Program-made: the position numbers and the translations under genes
The notes under the pieces: model-generated
The model's input: the letters and a program-made list of their open reading frames with translations, nothing else
Databases searched by the model: none
Told to the model about the DNA's origin: nothing
Assembly: GCF_003063295.1 (NCBI RefSeq)
Contig: NZ_MUXF01000016.1
Coordinates: 31,273 to 95,272, forward strand
Length of the DNA stretch: 64,000 nt
Direction of reading: 5' to 3'
From: Arcobacter lacus
GTDB taxonomy: Bacteria; Campylobacterota; Campylobacteria; Campylobacterales; Arcobacteraceae
In this document: one piece after another, positions 47,392 to 56,454 of the stretch
Layout of the letters: every line of letters starts with the position of its first letter
Position numbering within the stretch: the stretch's first letter is position 1

Positions 47392-48858
47392 ATGCAAAAC
47401 GGTGCACAAATTGAGTATGATTACTCAGTTGCAAAAGCCTTTACATTTGCAACAATATTGTTTGGTATCATAGGTATGACAATTGGTGTTGTACTTGCGT
47501 TTCAATTAGCTTTCCCAGAGCTAAATCATTTAGCAGGGGAGTATGGTACATTTAGTAGATTAAGACCTTTACACACTAATGGTGTTGCTTTTGGTTTTGC
47601 TTTAAGTGGTATTTTCGCAACTTGGTATTACGTATCTCAAAGGGTATTTAAAGTTTCATTAAAAGAATCACCTTTTTTAATGGCTATTGCAAAATTACAC
47701 TTTTTGTTATATTTCATTACTATTCTTTTAGCTGTTGTTACTTTGTTTATGGGAATTACAACATCAAAAGAATATGCTGAATTAGAGTGGCCACTTGACA
47801 TTTTAGTTGTTGTTTGGTGGGTTTTATGGGGTATCTCAATTTTTGGAATTATTGGAATTAGAAGAGAAAGAACTCTATATATTTCAGTTTGGTATTATAT
47901 TTCTACATTTATTGCAGTTGCAATGTTGTATTTATTCAATAATATGGAAGTTCCAACTTATTTAGTTTCTGGATATGGTTCATGGATTCACTCTGTATCT
48001 ATGTATTCTGGTACAAATGATGCACTAGTACAATGGTGGTATGGACATAATGCTGTTGCATTCGTATTTACTACACCAATTATTGCTATGATTTATTATT
48101 TTTTACCAAAAGAATCTGGACAAAATGTTTATTCTTATAAATTATCTATCTTAGCATTCTGGGGATTATTATTTGTTTACTTATGGGCTGGTGGACACCA
48201 CCTTATTTATTCAACTGTTCCAGATTGGATGCAAACTATGGGTTCTGTTATGTCAGTTGTTTTAATTTTACCATCATGGGGATCTGCAATTAATATGCTT
48301 TTAACAATGAAAGGTGAATGGCAACAATTACAAACAAATACATTAATTAAATTTATGGTATTAGCTTCAACTTTCTATATGTTATCTACTATTGAAGGTC
48401 CAATTCAATCAATCAAATCGGTAAATGCAATTGCACACTTTACAGATTGGATTCCTGGTCACGTTCATGATGGTGTTTTAGGATGGGTTGTATTTATGAT
48501 TATGGCAGCTTTATATCACATGGTTCCAAGAATGTATAAAAAAGAGTTATATTCTAAATCTTTAATGGATACACAATTCTGGTTACAAACTACTGGTATC
48601 GTTTTATACTTTACTTCTATGTGGATTGCAGGTATTACACAAGGTATGATGTGGAGAGCTTATGATGAATATGGTTCATTAGTATATTCATTTATTGATA
48701 CAGTAAATGTATTACATCCATATTATACAATTAGAGCAGTTGGTGGGTTATTATACCTAATTGGATTCTTTATATTTACATATAACATTTATAAAACAAT
48801 TAAATGTGGTAGAGTGCTTGATAAAGAGCCAGTAAATGCAACTCCAGTAGCTGCGTAA
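47392..48858 (+). CDS. ccoN: cbb3-type cytochrome c oxidase subunit I
   Basis: Catalytic haem-copper subunit of the high-affinity oxidase. About 12 membrane helices; histidine ligands are recognisable in RPLHTNGVAFGF, in the copper region WWYGHNAVAFVF with AGGHHLIYS downstream, and in HFTDWIPGHVHDG. Start is ATG 47392 behind a very strong AGGAGGAG; a TTG directly before it is less likely. Length 488. First gene of ccoN-ccoO-ccoQ-ccoP. Confidence 0.97.
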   Translation: MQNGAQIEYDYSVAKAFTFATILFGIIGMTIGVVLAFQLAFPELNHLAGEYGTFSRLRPLHTNGVAFGFALSGIFATWYYVSQRVFKVSLKESPFLMAIAKLHFLLYFITILLAVVTLFMGITTSKEYAELEWPLDILVVVWWVLWGISIFGIIGIRRERTLYISVWYYISTFIAVAMLYLFNNMEVPTYLVSGYGSWIHSVSMYSGTNDALVQWWYGHNAVAFVFTTPIIAMIYYFLPKESGQNVYSYKLSILAFWGLLFVYLWAGGHHLIYSTVPDWMQTMGSVMSVVLILPSWGSAINMLLTMKGEWQQLQTNTLIKFMVLASTFYMLSTIEGPIQSIKSVNAIAHFTDWIPGHVHDGVLGWVVFMIMAALYHMVPRMYKKELYSKSLMDTQFWLQTTGIVLYFTSMWIAGITQGMMWRAYDEYGSLVYSFIDTVNVLHPYYTIRAVGGLLYLIGFFIFTYNIYKTIKCGRVLDKEPVNATPVAA

Positions 48859-48872
48859 GAAAAGGAGAGATT

Positions 48873-49538
48873 ATGTTTCATTGGTTTGAACAAAGACCGT
48901 TTTTCTTTGCGGTACTAGTATTTTTATTTGTTGCATTTGCAGGAATTATAGAAGTAATTCCAGACTTTGCAAAACAAAGTAGACCAACAGTTGGTACAAA
49001 ACCATATTCAGTATTAGAATTAGCTGGAAGAAATGTTTATATTAAAGATTCGTGTAATGCGTGTCACTCTCAGTTAATTAGACCATTTAAATCTGAAACA
49101 GATAGATATGGTATGTATTCATTATCAGGTGAATATGCATATGATAGACCATTCTTATGGGGTTCAAAAAGAACTGGTCCAGATCTAATGAGAGTTGGAA
49201 ATTATAGAACTACTGATTGGCATGAAAATCATATGTGGCAACCTTCATCTGTTGTTCCTGGAAGTATTATGCCAGCGTATAAACATCAATTTTCAAATAT
49301 TGCTGATGTAGAAACTGCTTATGCAGAAGCTTTAACAGTTAAAAAAGTATTTAATACTCCTTATGACCAAGAAGGTATGCCTAAACTTGGAACTTGGGAA
49401 GAAGCAAAAGCTGCTGCTTTAGAAGAAGCAAAAGCAATTGCAGAAAATATGAAAAATGAAGATGTTAAAAAAGCTGTTGCAAACGGTGAAGTTCCTGAAA
49501 TAGTTGCATTAATTGCATATTTAAATTCTTTAAAATAA
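48873..49538 (+). CDS. ccoO: cbb3-type cytochrome c oxidase subunit II (monohaem)
   Basis: Membrane-anchored cytochrome c. One N-terminal helix (about 10-29) and one haem motif CNACH at 61-65; distal methionine probably in SIMPAYKH. A C-terminal Ala/Glu-rich helical stretch follows. Length 221. AAGGAGAG ribosome site; 14 bases after ccoN. Confidence 0.96.
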   Translation: MFHWFEQRPFFFAVLVFLFVAFAGIIEVIPDFAKQSRPTVGTKPYSVLELAGRNVYIKDSCNACHSQLIRPFKSETDRYGMYSLSGEYAYDRPFLWGSKRTGPDLMRVGNYRTTDWHENHMWQPSSVVPGSIMPAYKHQFSNIADVETAYAEALTVKKVFNTPYDQEGMPKLGTWEEAKAAALEEAKAIAENMKNEDVKKAVANGEVPEIVALIAYLNSLK

Positions 49539-49548
49539 GAGGTCTCTG

Positions 49549-49773
49549 ATGGAATATGAAACACTTTTAACAGTACAAGGCTACGCTAAATTCTTTTTAG
49601 TTTTAGCTGTATTCATTATATTTTACTCATATGCTTATTCTATTTATAAAAGGGATAAAACAGGGGAAAGGGATTTTGAAAAATACTCAAAGCTTGTACA
49701 TGATGATTCAAGTGTTTCAACTCCTCTTGAAGAAAGAAAAAAAAATAATGATATAGATAATAAGGAGAAATAA
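49549..49773 (+). CDS. ccoQ: cbb3-type oxidase subunit CcoQ
   Basis: 74-residue single-helix protein (helix about 14-33) with a charged cytoplasmic tail, lying between ccoO and ccoP as in other cbb3 operons. Sequence is poorly conserved, so identity rests mainly on size, topology and position. It stabilises the oxidase in other bacteria. Confidence 0.85.
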   Translation: MEYETLLTVQGYAKFFLVLAVFIIFYSYAYSIYKRDKTGERDFEKYSKLVHDDSSVSTPLEERKKNNDIDNKEK

Positions 49774-49774
49774 G

Positions 49775-50665
49775 ATGAAATCTATGGTTATAGGTGGAAT
49801 AATTCTTATCATCGCTCTAATGGCAGGAACTTACTTTGTAGCGGGTGATGCTTTTAACAGTGATGATTATATTAATAGCCTAACAATGTTAGGTGCAGTA
49901 GCAATTATTACAATCAGCGTATTTGTTGTATTAAAATATGTTAATCAAATGAAAAATGATACTGCAAGTGGGGAATTAACTGAAGAAAAATGGGATGGTA
50001 TCGGTGAATATAAAAATCCTATTCCAACAGGATGGGGATTAGCATTTATAGGTGCAATTTTATGGATGTTCTGGTATTTTACTGTAGGTTATCCAATTAC
50101 TGGATTCTCTCAAATTGGTCAATGGAATGAAGAGACTAATGAGTATAATGCTAAATTTGAACAAAAATGGGTAAATCCATCTGAAGAGACTTTAAAAGCT
50201 ATGGGACAATCAGTATTCTTAGTTCAATGTGCTCCTTGTCACGGTGTTGATGCAGAAGGTATTGAAGGGAAAGCTCATAATTTAACAAAAAGAATATCTA
50301 AAGAACAAATTGTTTATACTATTAAAAATGGTGCAAATAATTTAACAACAGATTTCCCTGCAGGAATGCCACCAATGATGTTAACAGAAGATGCTGATAT
50401 TGATACAGTTGCTACATACGTTGCAAGTGGATTCAAAGGTGAACAACCAGCTGCTTATGCTGTTTGTGCAACTTGTCATGGTGAAGATGGAACTGGTATG
50501 CCTTTTGTTGGTCCAAATATTAAAGCTTATGATGATGCATTAGTTATGGCTGTATTAAAAGAAGGTAAAAAAGGTCTAATTGGTACAATGCCAAGCTTTA
50601 ATGAAAGACTTAACGAAACTCAAGAGAGAGCATTGGCTTCATATTTAAGAAGTTTAGGAGAGTAA
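49775..50665 (+). CDS. ccoP: cbb3-type cytochrome c oxidase subunit III (dihaem)
   Basis: Entry point of electrons into the oxidase. Two N-terminal helices (about 5-22 and 38-55) and a third hydrophobic stretch near 88-106, then two haem motifs CAPCH (152-156) and CATCH (231-235). Length 296. Starts two bases after ccoQ with AAGGAGAAATAAG before the ATG; followed directly by a DUF4006 gene. Confidence 0.96.
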   Translation: MKSMVIGGIILIIALMAGTYFVAGDAFNSDDYINSLTMLGAVAIITISVFVVLKYVNQMKNDTASGELTEEKWDGIGEYKNPIPTGWGLAFIGAILWMFWYFTVGYPITGFSQIGQWNEETNEYNAKFEQKWVNPSEETLKAMGQSVFLVQCAPCHGVDAEGIEGKAHNLTKRISKEQIVYTIKNGANNLTTDFPAGMPPMMLTEDADIDTVATYVASGFKGEQPAAYAVCATCHGEDGTGMPFVGPNIKAYDDALVMAVLKEGKKGLIGTMPSFNERLNETQERALASYLRSLGE

Positions 50666-50666
50666 T

Positions 50667-50909
50667 ATGGCTGGAAATACACAAATGAACGAAAATGAAA
50701 GAGGTATTTTTAAATTAAATGGAATTTCAGGTATGTTAGTAGCTGTTGTTCTATTATTAACAATCCTTGCTGTTTTAGTAGTAAATGCAGTATTAGTTCA
50801 ACAAAGAGAAGCTACAAACTACTATAAAATAAACCAAGATTTAAATGGTTTAAAAGCAAATAGTGCAGATAATCATACACAGTACCAACTTGTTGGTAAT
50901 GAGAAATAA
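50667..50909 (+). CDS. DUF4006 family protein
   Basis: 80 residues with one helix (about 20-45, MLVAVVLLLTILAVLVVNAVLV) and a short polar tail. The N-terminus NENERGIFKLNGISGML is typical of DUF4006, which sits behind ccoP in Campylobacterota. It begins one base after the ccoP stop. Probably a small accessory subunit of the oxidase; not proven. Confidence 0.82.
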   Translation: MAGNTQMNENERGIFKLNGISGMLVAVVLLLTILAVLVVNAVLVQQREATNYYKINQDLNGLKANSADNHTQYQLVGNEK

Positions 50910-50919
50910 GGAGTAAAAT

Positions 50920-51012
50920 ATGGAAAAAATTATTGGTATTTTACTTGTAGTTGCAGCTATAATGACTATATATTTTGGTTATTTTGATGCAGCAAAAGTA
51001 TATGTTGGTTAA
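50920..51012 (+). CDS. 30-residue single-helix membrane peptide in the cbb3 operon
   Basis: A short gene from ATG 50920 to TAA 51010-51012 with AAGGAG nine to ten bases upstream. The peptide MEKIIGILLVVAAIMTIYFG plus ten polar or aromatic residues forms one membrane helix. Its stop is followed at once by the ATG of the next gene (TAAATG). Size and position match the tiny helical subunits known in other cbb3 oxidases (for example CcoM), and I recall a small gene at the matching place in Campylobacter. Function inferred only. Confidence 0.75.
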   Translation: MEKIIGILLVVAAIMTIYFGYFDAAKVYVG

Positions 51013-51642
51013 ATGAAAAAAGTTAAATTTTTTAAAGTAGGAGTGATTTTTTCACTTTTACTTTTTTTCTATACAAGCTTAAATGCTCAAAATTACATCT
51101 TGAATGATGATAAATTAATTGATGATAGAGCAAAAGAAAAAATCAATCAAATTGGTGATGAAGTTAAGTCTAAATTAGGTGTTAATATATATATTTATGC
51201 AAAATCTACTTTAGGCTTAGATGATAATATTAAAATAAAAGATAAAATTGAAATAATAAAATCAAATGAAAATAAGATTTTAGAAAATTTGCAAAATCCA
51301 TATATTTTAATGACTATTTATGTTGAAGAAAATATCGTAAATTTAATTTTTACAGAAGATTTAAAAAATACAATTGATAAAAATGATATTTTAGATGGCT
51401 ATGTTGTTCCTCTTCTTGCATCAAAAGATAAAAATACTCTTTATGCAAAAGTTAGTGCAGCAACTTTGAATGGCTATGCAGCTATTGCTGATACTTTAGC
51501 AGATTCTAAAAATATAAAATTAGAAAGTAGTATAGGAAATTCTGGTAAAGTTTCTGGTACAATTTGGAGGGTATTTATGTATACTCTTGTTGTTGTTGCA
51601 CTATTGACTTATACTTATGCTGTTTTAAGAAAGAGAAAATAA
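51013..51642 (+). CDS. TPM-domain-like secreted membrane protein
   Basis: 209 residues. Signal peptide about 1-25 (cleavage after LNA), a TPM-like domain about 30-165 (LIDDRAKEKINQIGDEVKSKLGVNIYIYA), and a C-terminal helix about 188-205 followed by RKRK. TPM proteins are linked to photosystem repair in plants and to unknown envelope roles in bacteria. Located in the cbb3 operon between the 30-residue peptide and the FixH-like gene; a role in oxidase assembly is possible but not shown. Confidence 0.7.
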   Translation: MKKVKFFKVGVIFSLLLFFYTSLNAQNYILNDDKLIDDRAKEKINQIGDEVKSKLGVNIYIYAKSTLGLDDNIKIKDKIEIIKSNENKILENLQNPYILMTIYVEENIVNLIFTEDLKNTIDKNDILDGYVVPLLASKDKNTLYAKVSAATLNGYAAIADTLADSKNIKLESSIGNSGKVSGTIWRVFMYTLVVVALLTYTYAVLRKRK

Positions 51643-51645
51643 ATT

Positions 51646-52203
51646 ATGAAAAGAAATTATTGGCCACTGTTTTTTGTAGGAATTTTTAGTTTTGTATTTT
51701 CAATGATTGTTTGGACAATTAACAAAGCTGTAAGTGTCCCTACAATTGAAGATAGAAGTTTTATGAAAAAATATCAAGATGTCGATGAACATTTTAATGT
51801 AATGATGGAATCAAATCAAAAATTTCTATCAAAATATGATTTTGAAATGTATTTAAATGGTAAGAAATTTGATTTAACTACAGAAGATATAAAATATTCT
51901 CAAAGAGTAATTGAAAAATATTCAGAAAATAAAAACCTTTTAAAAATAGGTGAAAACAATCTAAAGATTGTAGTAGTAGACAAAATAACAAAAGAAAAAA
52001 AAGATATGAAAATTGATTTAATAGTTTCAAAAACTATGACTAATGATAGTGATATACCTATTAAAAATGATAATTTTACAAATTTAAATAATACTTTTTC
52101 TTCAAATTTTGATATAAAAGAGGCAAATAATTGGATTATAACAGGTAGTTTCAATGTTGATGAAACAATAGGTTATATTTATATTAAAACAAATGCTATC
52201 TAA
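51646..52203 (+). CDS. FixH/CcoH-like protein
   Basis: 185 residues with one N-terminal helix (about 6-26) and a periplasmic domain. The pattern WPLFFVGIFSFVFSMIVWTI followed by VPTIEDRSFMKKYQDVDEHFN resembles FixH/CcoH, the assembly factor that in other bacteria is needed for cbb3 maturation. The position after ccoNOQP supports this. It overlaps addB by 11 bases, tying a respiratory gene to a repair gene. Confidence 0.65.
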   Translation: MKRNYWPLFFVGIFSFVFSMIVWTINKAVSVPTIEDRSFMKKYQDVDEHFNVMMESNQKFLSKYDFEMYLNGKKFDLTTEDIKYSQRVIEKYSENKNLLKIGENNLKIVVVDKITKEKKDMKIDLIVSKTMTNDSDIPIKNDNFTNLNNTFSSNFDIKEANNWIITGSFNVDETIGYIYIKTNAI

Positions 52204-54562
52204 AAAAAAACTTTTAGTTTTTCCAACTTCAAGAGCAATCAGAGATTATATCTCTAAACAAAAGAGTGATAATACTCTTTTGCCTTTTATTCTAACTATA
52301 GATGAATTTTTAAAAAAATCAATATCATTACCAGATTTAAAATATTGTGAAGAAGAACATAGAATTCTTTTTTTAAATGAAGCAATAAAAAATGTTGATA
52401 TAAAGAAACTAGGAATTTCAAATAATTTTACAAAATTTTTGAAGCAAAGTGATTATATATATAGATTTTTTTTGGAATTAGCAAGTGAGAAAGTTGAAAT
52501 TGAAGAGATACAAAATGTTGATACATATGACTTTTATTTAGAGCATTTAGAAATTCTAAAAGTTATTAAAAAAAAATATATAGAAATTTTAGAAAAAAAC
52601 TCTTATGTTGATAAAATAAATTTTGATAAATCTTACTCAATAAATAAAAACTTTTTAGATAAATTTCAAGATGTTGAGCTCTATTTTGAAGGATATTTTA
52701 CGAAAGTAGAGTTTGAAATTGTAGAAAAAATATCCCAAAAAATAGATACAAAAATTATATTTTATTCAAATTATTACAATCAAAAATCATTAGAAGTTTT
52801 TAAAAATCTTAATATTAATCTAAAAATTGATCACAAATATAAAATTGATTTAACAAATAAAATTATTTTAGATGAAGAAGAGATAAAAAGCTTATTAGAA
52901 AGTTATGAAATAAAAGGATTTTCATCAAGGTTAAATCAAATAGCATATATAAAATCTTCTATAGAAAAATCTGTGTTAAATGGAGTGAATCCTACAAATA
53001 TAGCTTTAGTTTTACCGGATGAGAGTTTTGCAGATACTCTTCAACTATTTGATGATGAAAGATATTTTAATTACGCTATGGGGAAAAGCATAAAAAATAA
53101 AGAACTTTACCAAATAGCAAATGCAATTTATTTATATCTTAGTGAAGATGAAGAAAAAAATATTTCAAATCTAACTTATTTAAAAGTTGATAAAGAAGTC
53201 ATAGATAAAAACATAAAACCTTTTTGGAATAAAATTACAAATAAAGAGTTACTTTTATTTATTACAGATTTCATAAAAGAAAAAGAAAAAAATGTAGAGT
53301 TACTTGAAAAGTATGATGAACTTCTTTACAAACTAAATATTGTACTTTTTTCAAATGAAAATCAAATTTTATTAAAAGATGTATATAAAATATTTTTACA
53401 AAAATTATCAACAATTACTTTAGATGATATAAATTCTGGAAGAATTACAGTTTTAGGATTACTTGAAACAAGAGCTATTTCTTTTGATACCGTGATAATT
53501 TGTGATTTTAATGAGTCATTTATTCCAAAGATTTCAGTTAAAGATAAGTTTTTATCAACAAAATTAAAACAATTAGCAAATCTTCCAACTCAATTTGATA
53601 GGGAATCTTTACAAAAATATTATTACAAACGATTGATAAGTTCTTCAAAAAATGTTTTTATATCTTATGTGAACTCTGAAACAAACCAAATTTCAAGATT
53701 TGCAAATGAACTTTTTGAAAAGAATATTATAACAGATACAAATGACAACTTCTACAAACATATTTTATATGTTAATCATAAAATTTCTCATTTTGAGGAA
53801 GAGATATTAGAGCAAATTGATTTAACAAAATTTATTTGGTCTGCTACATCATTTAAAACTTTTTTACAATGTAGAAGAAAGTTTTATTTGCAAAATATAT
53901 TAAAAATCAGGGAACATTCAATCTCTTTAAAACCAAAAGGGTATGAGTTAGGTGATATTATTCACTCTATTTTAGAAGATTATTATACTATTGATAAAAA
54001 TTCAAATGAACTAAGTTTTGAAAAAATTGAAGAACTTTTTTATAAATATAAAAGTTCAAATCCTTTTTTGATTTTAGATTTGGAAATTTGGAAGAAAAAA
54101 CTTTATGAATTTTATTTATATGATAAACAAAGATTACAAAATAGGGTAATTGTTAATTTAGAAAAGAATTTTGAATGTGAATTTAATGGCATAAAAATAA
54201 GAGGAATTATTGATAGAATTGATAAAATTGAAGATAATTATGAGTTGATTGATTATAAAACATCTTCAAGTTTAAGTGTTGATACTTTAAAAAATTATGA
54301 AAAAAGTTCAGATTTCCAACTAGAATTTTATTATATTGCAATGAATCAACTTTTTAAGACAACTAACATAAAAGCATATTATTATGATTTAAATACTCCT
54401 TCTCTTATCCCAGAAATTTCAATAAATGAGAAATTAGAGCTACTAAGTCAAAAATTTGATGAATTAAAAGAGCTTTCAAAAGAAAAAATATCTTTTTTTA
54501 AGTGCGAAGATAAAGCAAATTGTTTATACTGTTCTTATAAAATCATTTGTAATAGGGAATAA
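52193..54562 (+). CDS. addB: AddB-like PD-(D/E)XK nuclease subunit
   Basis: 789 residues; partner of AddA in double-strand break resection and RecA loading. N-terminus LLVFPTSRAIRDYI has no Walker A, so the helicase-like part is inactive. C-terminal RecB-type nuclease: GDIIHSILEDYY and catalytic LIDYKTSS (D687, K689). The iron-sulfur staple of AddB is intact: one Cys in FLQCRRKFY near 560, and C777-x2-C780-x5-C786. Shorter than Gram-positive AddB. AddA is at 56-59 kb on the other strand. Translation is probably coupled to the FixH-like gene. Confidence 0.85.
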   Translation: MLSKKKLLVFPTSRAIRDYISKQKSDNTLLPFILTIDEFLKKSISLPDLKYCEEEHRILFLNEAIKNVDIKKLGISNNFTKFLKQSDYIYRFFLELASEKVEIEEIQNVDTYDFYLEHLEILKVIKKKYIEILEKNSYVDKINFDKSYSINKNFLDKFQDVELYFEGYFTKVEFEIVEKISQKIDTKIIFYSNYYNQKSLEVFKNLNINLKIDHKYKIDLTNKIILDEEEIKSLLESYEIKGFSSRLNQIAYIKSSIEKSVLNGVNPTNIALVLPDESFADTLQLFDDERYFNYAMGKSIKNKELYQIANAIYLYLSEDEEKNISNLTYLKVDKEVIDKNIKPFWNKITNKELLLFITDFIKEKEKNVELLEKYDELLYKLNIVLFSNENQILLKDVYKIFLQKLSTITLDDINSGRITVLGLLETRAISFDTVIICDFNESFIPKISVKDKFLSTKLKQLANLPTQFDRESLQKYYYKRLISSSKNVFISYVNSETNQISRFANELFEKNIITDTNDNFYKHILYVNHKISHFEEEILEQIDLTKFIWSATSFKTFLQCRRKFYLQNILKIREHSISLKPKGYELGDIIHSILEDYYTIDKNSNELSFEKIEELFYKYKSSNPFLILDLEIWKKKLYEFYLYDKQRLQNRVIVNLEKNFECEFNGIKIRGIIDRIDKIEDNYELIDYKTSSSLSVDTLKNYEKSSDFQLEFYYIAMNQLFKTTNIKAYYYDLNTPSLIPEISINEKLELLSQKFDELKELSKEKISFFKCEDKANCLYCSYKIICNRE

Positions 54563-54568
54563 ATACAC

Positions 54569-54593
54569 ACAAGTTCTATTTATTAGAACTTGT
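54569..54593. terminator. Terminator between addB and prfB
   Basis: ACAAGTTCTA (54569-54578) pairs with TAGAACTTGT (54584-54593) around a five-base loop between the convergent genes. Confidence 0.65.
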
Positions 54594-55676
54594 TGCTATT
54601 AATACATCTTCAATAATTTTTGTTATATCGCCATCTAAAATAGCATCAACATTTGAATAACCAATATTACTTCTACTATCTTTTACTTGTTGATAAGGTT
54701 GAAGTACATAAGATCTAATTTGATGACCCCAACCATTTTCACTTTTTTCTATACCATCTTTACTTGCTCGTTGTTTTTCAAGTTCAAATTCATATAATCT
54801 AGATTTTAACATTTTAAAAGCACTATCTTTATTTTTATGTTGACTTCTATCATTTTGACATTGAACTACAATTCCTGTTGGAATATGTGTAATTCTAATA
54901 GCTGATTCAGTTTTATTTACGTGTTGTCCACCAGCTCCACTTGCTCTGTATGTATCAATTCTAATATCTTTATCTTCAATTACAATATTGATATTATCAT
55001 CAATTTCTGGACTTACCATAACTGATGAAAAAGATGTGTGTCTTTTAGCATTTGAGTCAAATGGAGAAATACGTACAAGTCTGTGAATACCATTTTCTGC
55101 TTTCATATATCCATAAGCATTTTCACCTTTGATGATAAAAGAAACATCTTTTATTCCTGCTTCATCACCATTTTGATAATCAAGAAGTTCAACTTTAAAA
55201 TCATTTCTTTCTGCCCATCTAAGATACATTCTATATAAAATGCTTGCCCAGTCTTGTGATTCAGTTCCACCAGCTCCTGGATGAATAGAAACTATTGCAT
55301 TTGAAGCGTCATCTGGATTTGAAAGCATTACAGATATTTCAGTTGATTTGATTAAATTTTCTAAATCACTAGCTTCTTCATAAAGCATCTCTAAAGTTTC
55401 TTCATCTTTTTCTGCTGTTGCCATTTCATAAAGTTCATTTGTTCCAGTTAATGAGTCAAATGCTTTATTAAATTTATTTAGTTTTCCTAAAATTCTATTT
55501 TTTTCTATTCCTATTTTTGTAGCATTTTCAACATCATTCCAAAAATCTTGAGATGCTTCCTCATTTTTTATTTCAGCTAATCTATTATTTAAAATATCAG
55601 GTTTTAGAATACCTTTTATATTATTTAATTTTGTATTTAGAAGTTTTAATAATTCTGAATATTCGTATGCGTCCAT
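54576..55676 (-). CDS. prfB: Peptide chain release factor 2
   Basis: Releases peptides at UAA and UGA. The UGA-recognising SPF motif is at 204-206 ([14 protein letters not shown]) and the catalytic GGQ at 249-251 (GAGGQHVNK). The 366-residue frame is continuous: there is no internal UGA frameshift site near codon 26 as in many bacteria, so autoregulation by frameshifting is absent. The AAGGA is a little far (about 11 bases) from the ATG. Confidence 0.95.
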   Translation of the reverse strand: MDAYEYSELLKLLNTKLNNIKGILKPDILNNRLAEIKNEEASQDFWNDVENATKIGIEKNRILGKLNKFNKAFDSLTGTNELYEMATAEKDEETLEMLYEEASDLENLIKSTEISVMLSNPDDASNAIVSIHPGAGGTESQDWASILYRMYLRWAERNDFKVELLDYQNGDEAGIKDVSFIIKGENAYGYMKAENGIHRLVRISPFDSNAKRHTSFSSVMVSPEIDDNINIVIEDKDIRIDTYRASGAGGQHVNKTESAIRITHIPTGIVVQCQNDRSQHKNKDSAFKMLKSRLYEFELEKQRASKDGIEKSENGWGHQIRSYVLQPYQQVKDSRSNIGYSNVDAILDGDITKIIEDVLIATSSNK

Positions 55677-55734
55677 TTATTTTTTAATCCTTTAAAAAGT
55701 GTTTATAAAAGTTGTGTTTTGAAAGAGAGTTGAA

Positions 55735-55753
55735 AAAGGGCTATTAGCCCTTT
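55735..55753 (-). terminator. Terminator after the cytochrome c gene
   Basis: AAAGGGCT (55735-55742) pairs with AGCCCTTT (55746-55753) around ATT, with extra Ts on the minus strand. It separates the cytochrome gene from prfB. Confidence 0.75.
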
Positions 55754-55755
55754 AT

Positions 55756-56391
55756 TCATTTTTTAGAAGGATTATTTAAATCTTTTAAGTAAGCGTAAAT
55801 ACCTTTAATTGTTTTGCTATTTAAGTTACTTGTATGAATTGCTGCATTTAAAGAACTTTCTTTTCCATTTCTACCTAATTCATAATCTTTTAAAGAACTT
55901 TGCATATCTTCAACAGATAAAGAATTTAAAGCTACACCACCTTTTTTAACTTCACCTTTTGCTCCATGACAAGTTTGGCATTGATTAACATAAATTTTTT
56001 GAGCATCAACTTTTGCTTCTTGAACCTCTTTTTCAATTTTTGCTTTTTCTTCAGCTTGTTTTTTTTGCTCTAATTTTGCAAGGATATTTGCTTCCATTTG
56101 AGCTTGATTCCCTACAAATTGAGTTGTTCCAAACTGTTGAGTTGTTGGAGTTTTTAGAATATAAATAAAATTCATACCATTTGCAGTTTGAGAAATTTTA
56201 ATATCATCAACTGCCCAACCTTGTTTTTTCATATCATTTACAGAGAACTTTCCAGCACATGCACCACCATCAAGGGCAATATTTTCAATAGTACTCATAG
56301 AAGAATGATTTTCTTTAAAGCACATAGTTGTATCAGCTAAAATAGAAGTCGTTCCTAATAGTAAAATAGAAGAAAGAATAGCTTTTTTCAA
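55756..56391 (-). CDS. Periplasmic monohaem cytochrome c
   Basis: About 211 residues. Signal peptide about 1-20 (cleavage after ILA), an N-terminal domain of ~90 residues with two Cys (TMCFKE, GGACAGK) of unknown type, an Ala/Gln/Glu/Lys-rich helical linker, then a small cytochrome c domain with CQTCH at 138-142. I place the start at TTG 56391, with AAAAAGGA seven bases upstream; the in-frame TTG at 56418 would put that site inside the gene. An electron carrier is likely; redox partner unknown. Confidence 0.82.
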   Translation of the reverse strand: MKKAILSSILLLGTTSILADTTMCFKENHSSMSTIENIALDGGACAGKFSVNDMKKQGWAVDDIKISQTANGMNFIYILKTPTTQQFGTTQFVGNQAQMEANILAKLEQKKQAEEKAKIEKEVQEAKVDAQKIYVNQCQTCHGAKGEVKKGGVALNSLSVEDMQSSLKDYELGRNGKESSLNAAIHTSNLNSKTIKGIYAYLKDLNNPSKK

Positions 56392-56454
56392 GATAAAATC
56401 CTTTTTTTTAAATTGCAAGATTTTATCATAATAAGATTAAATTTTTATAAGAAA

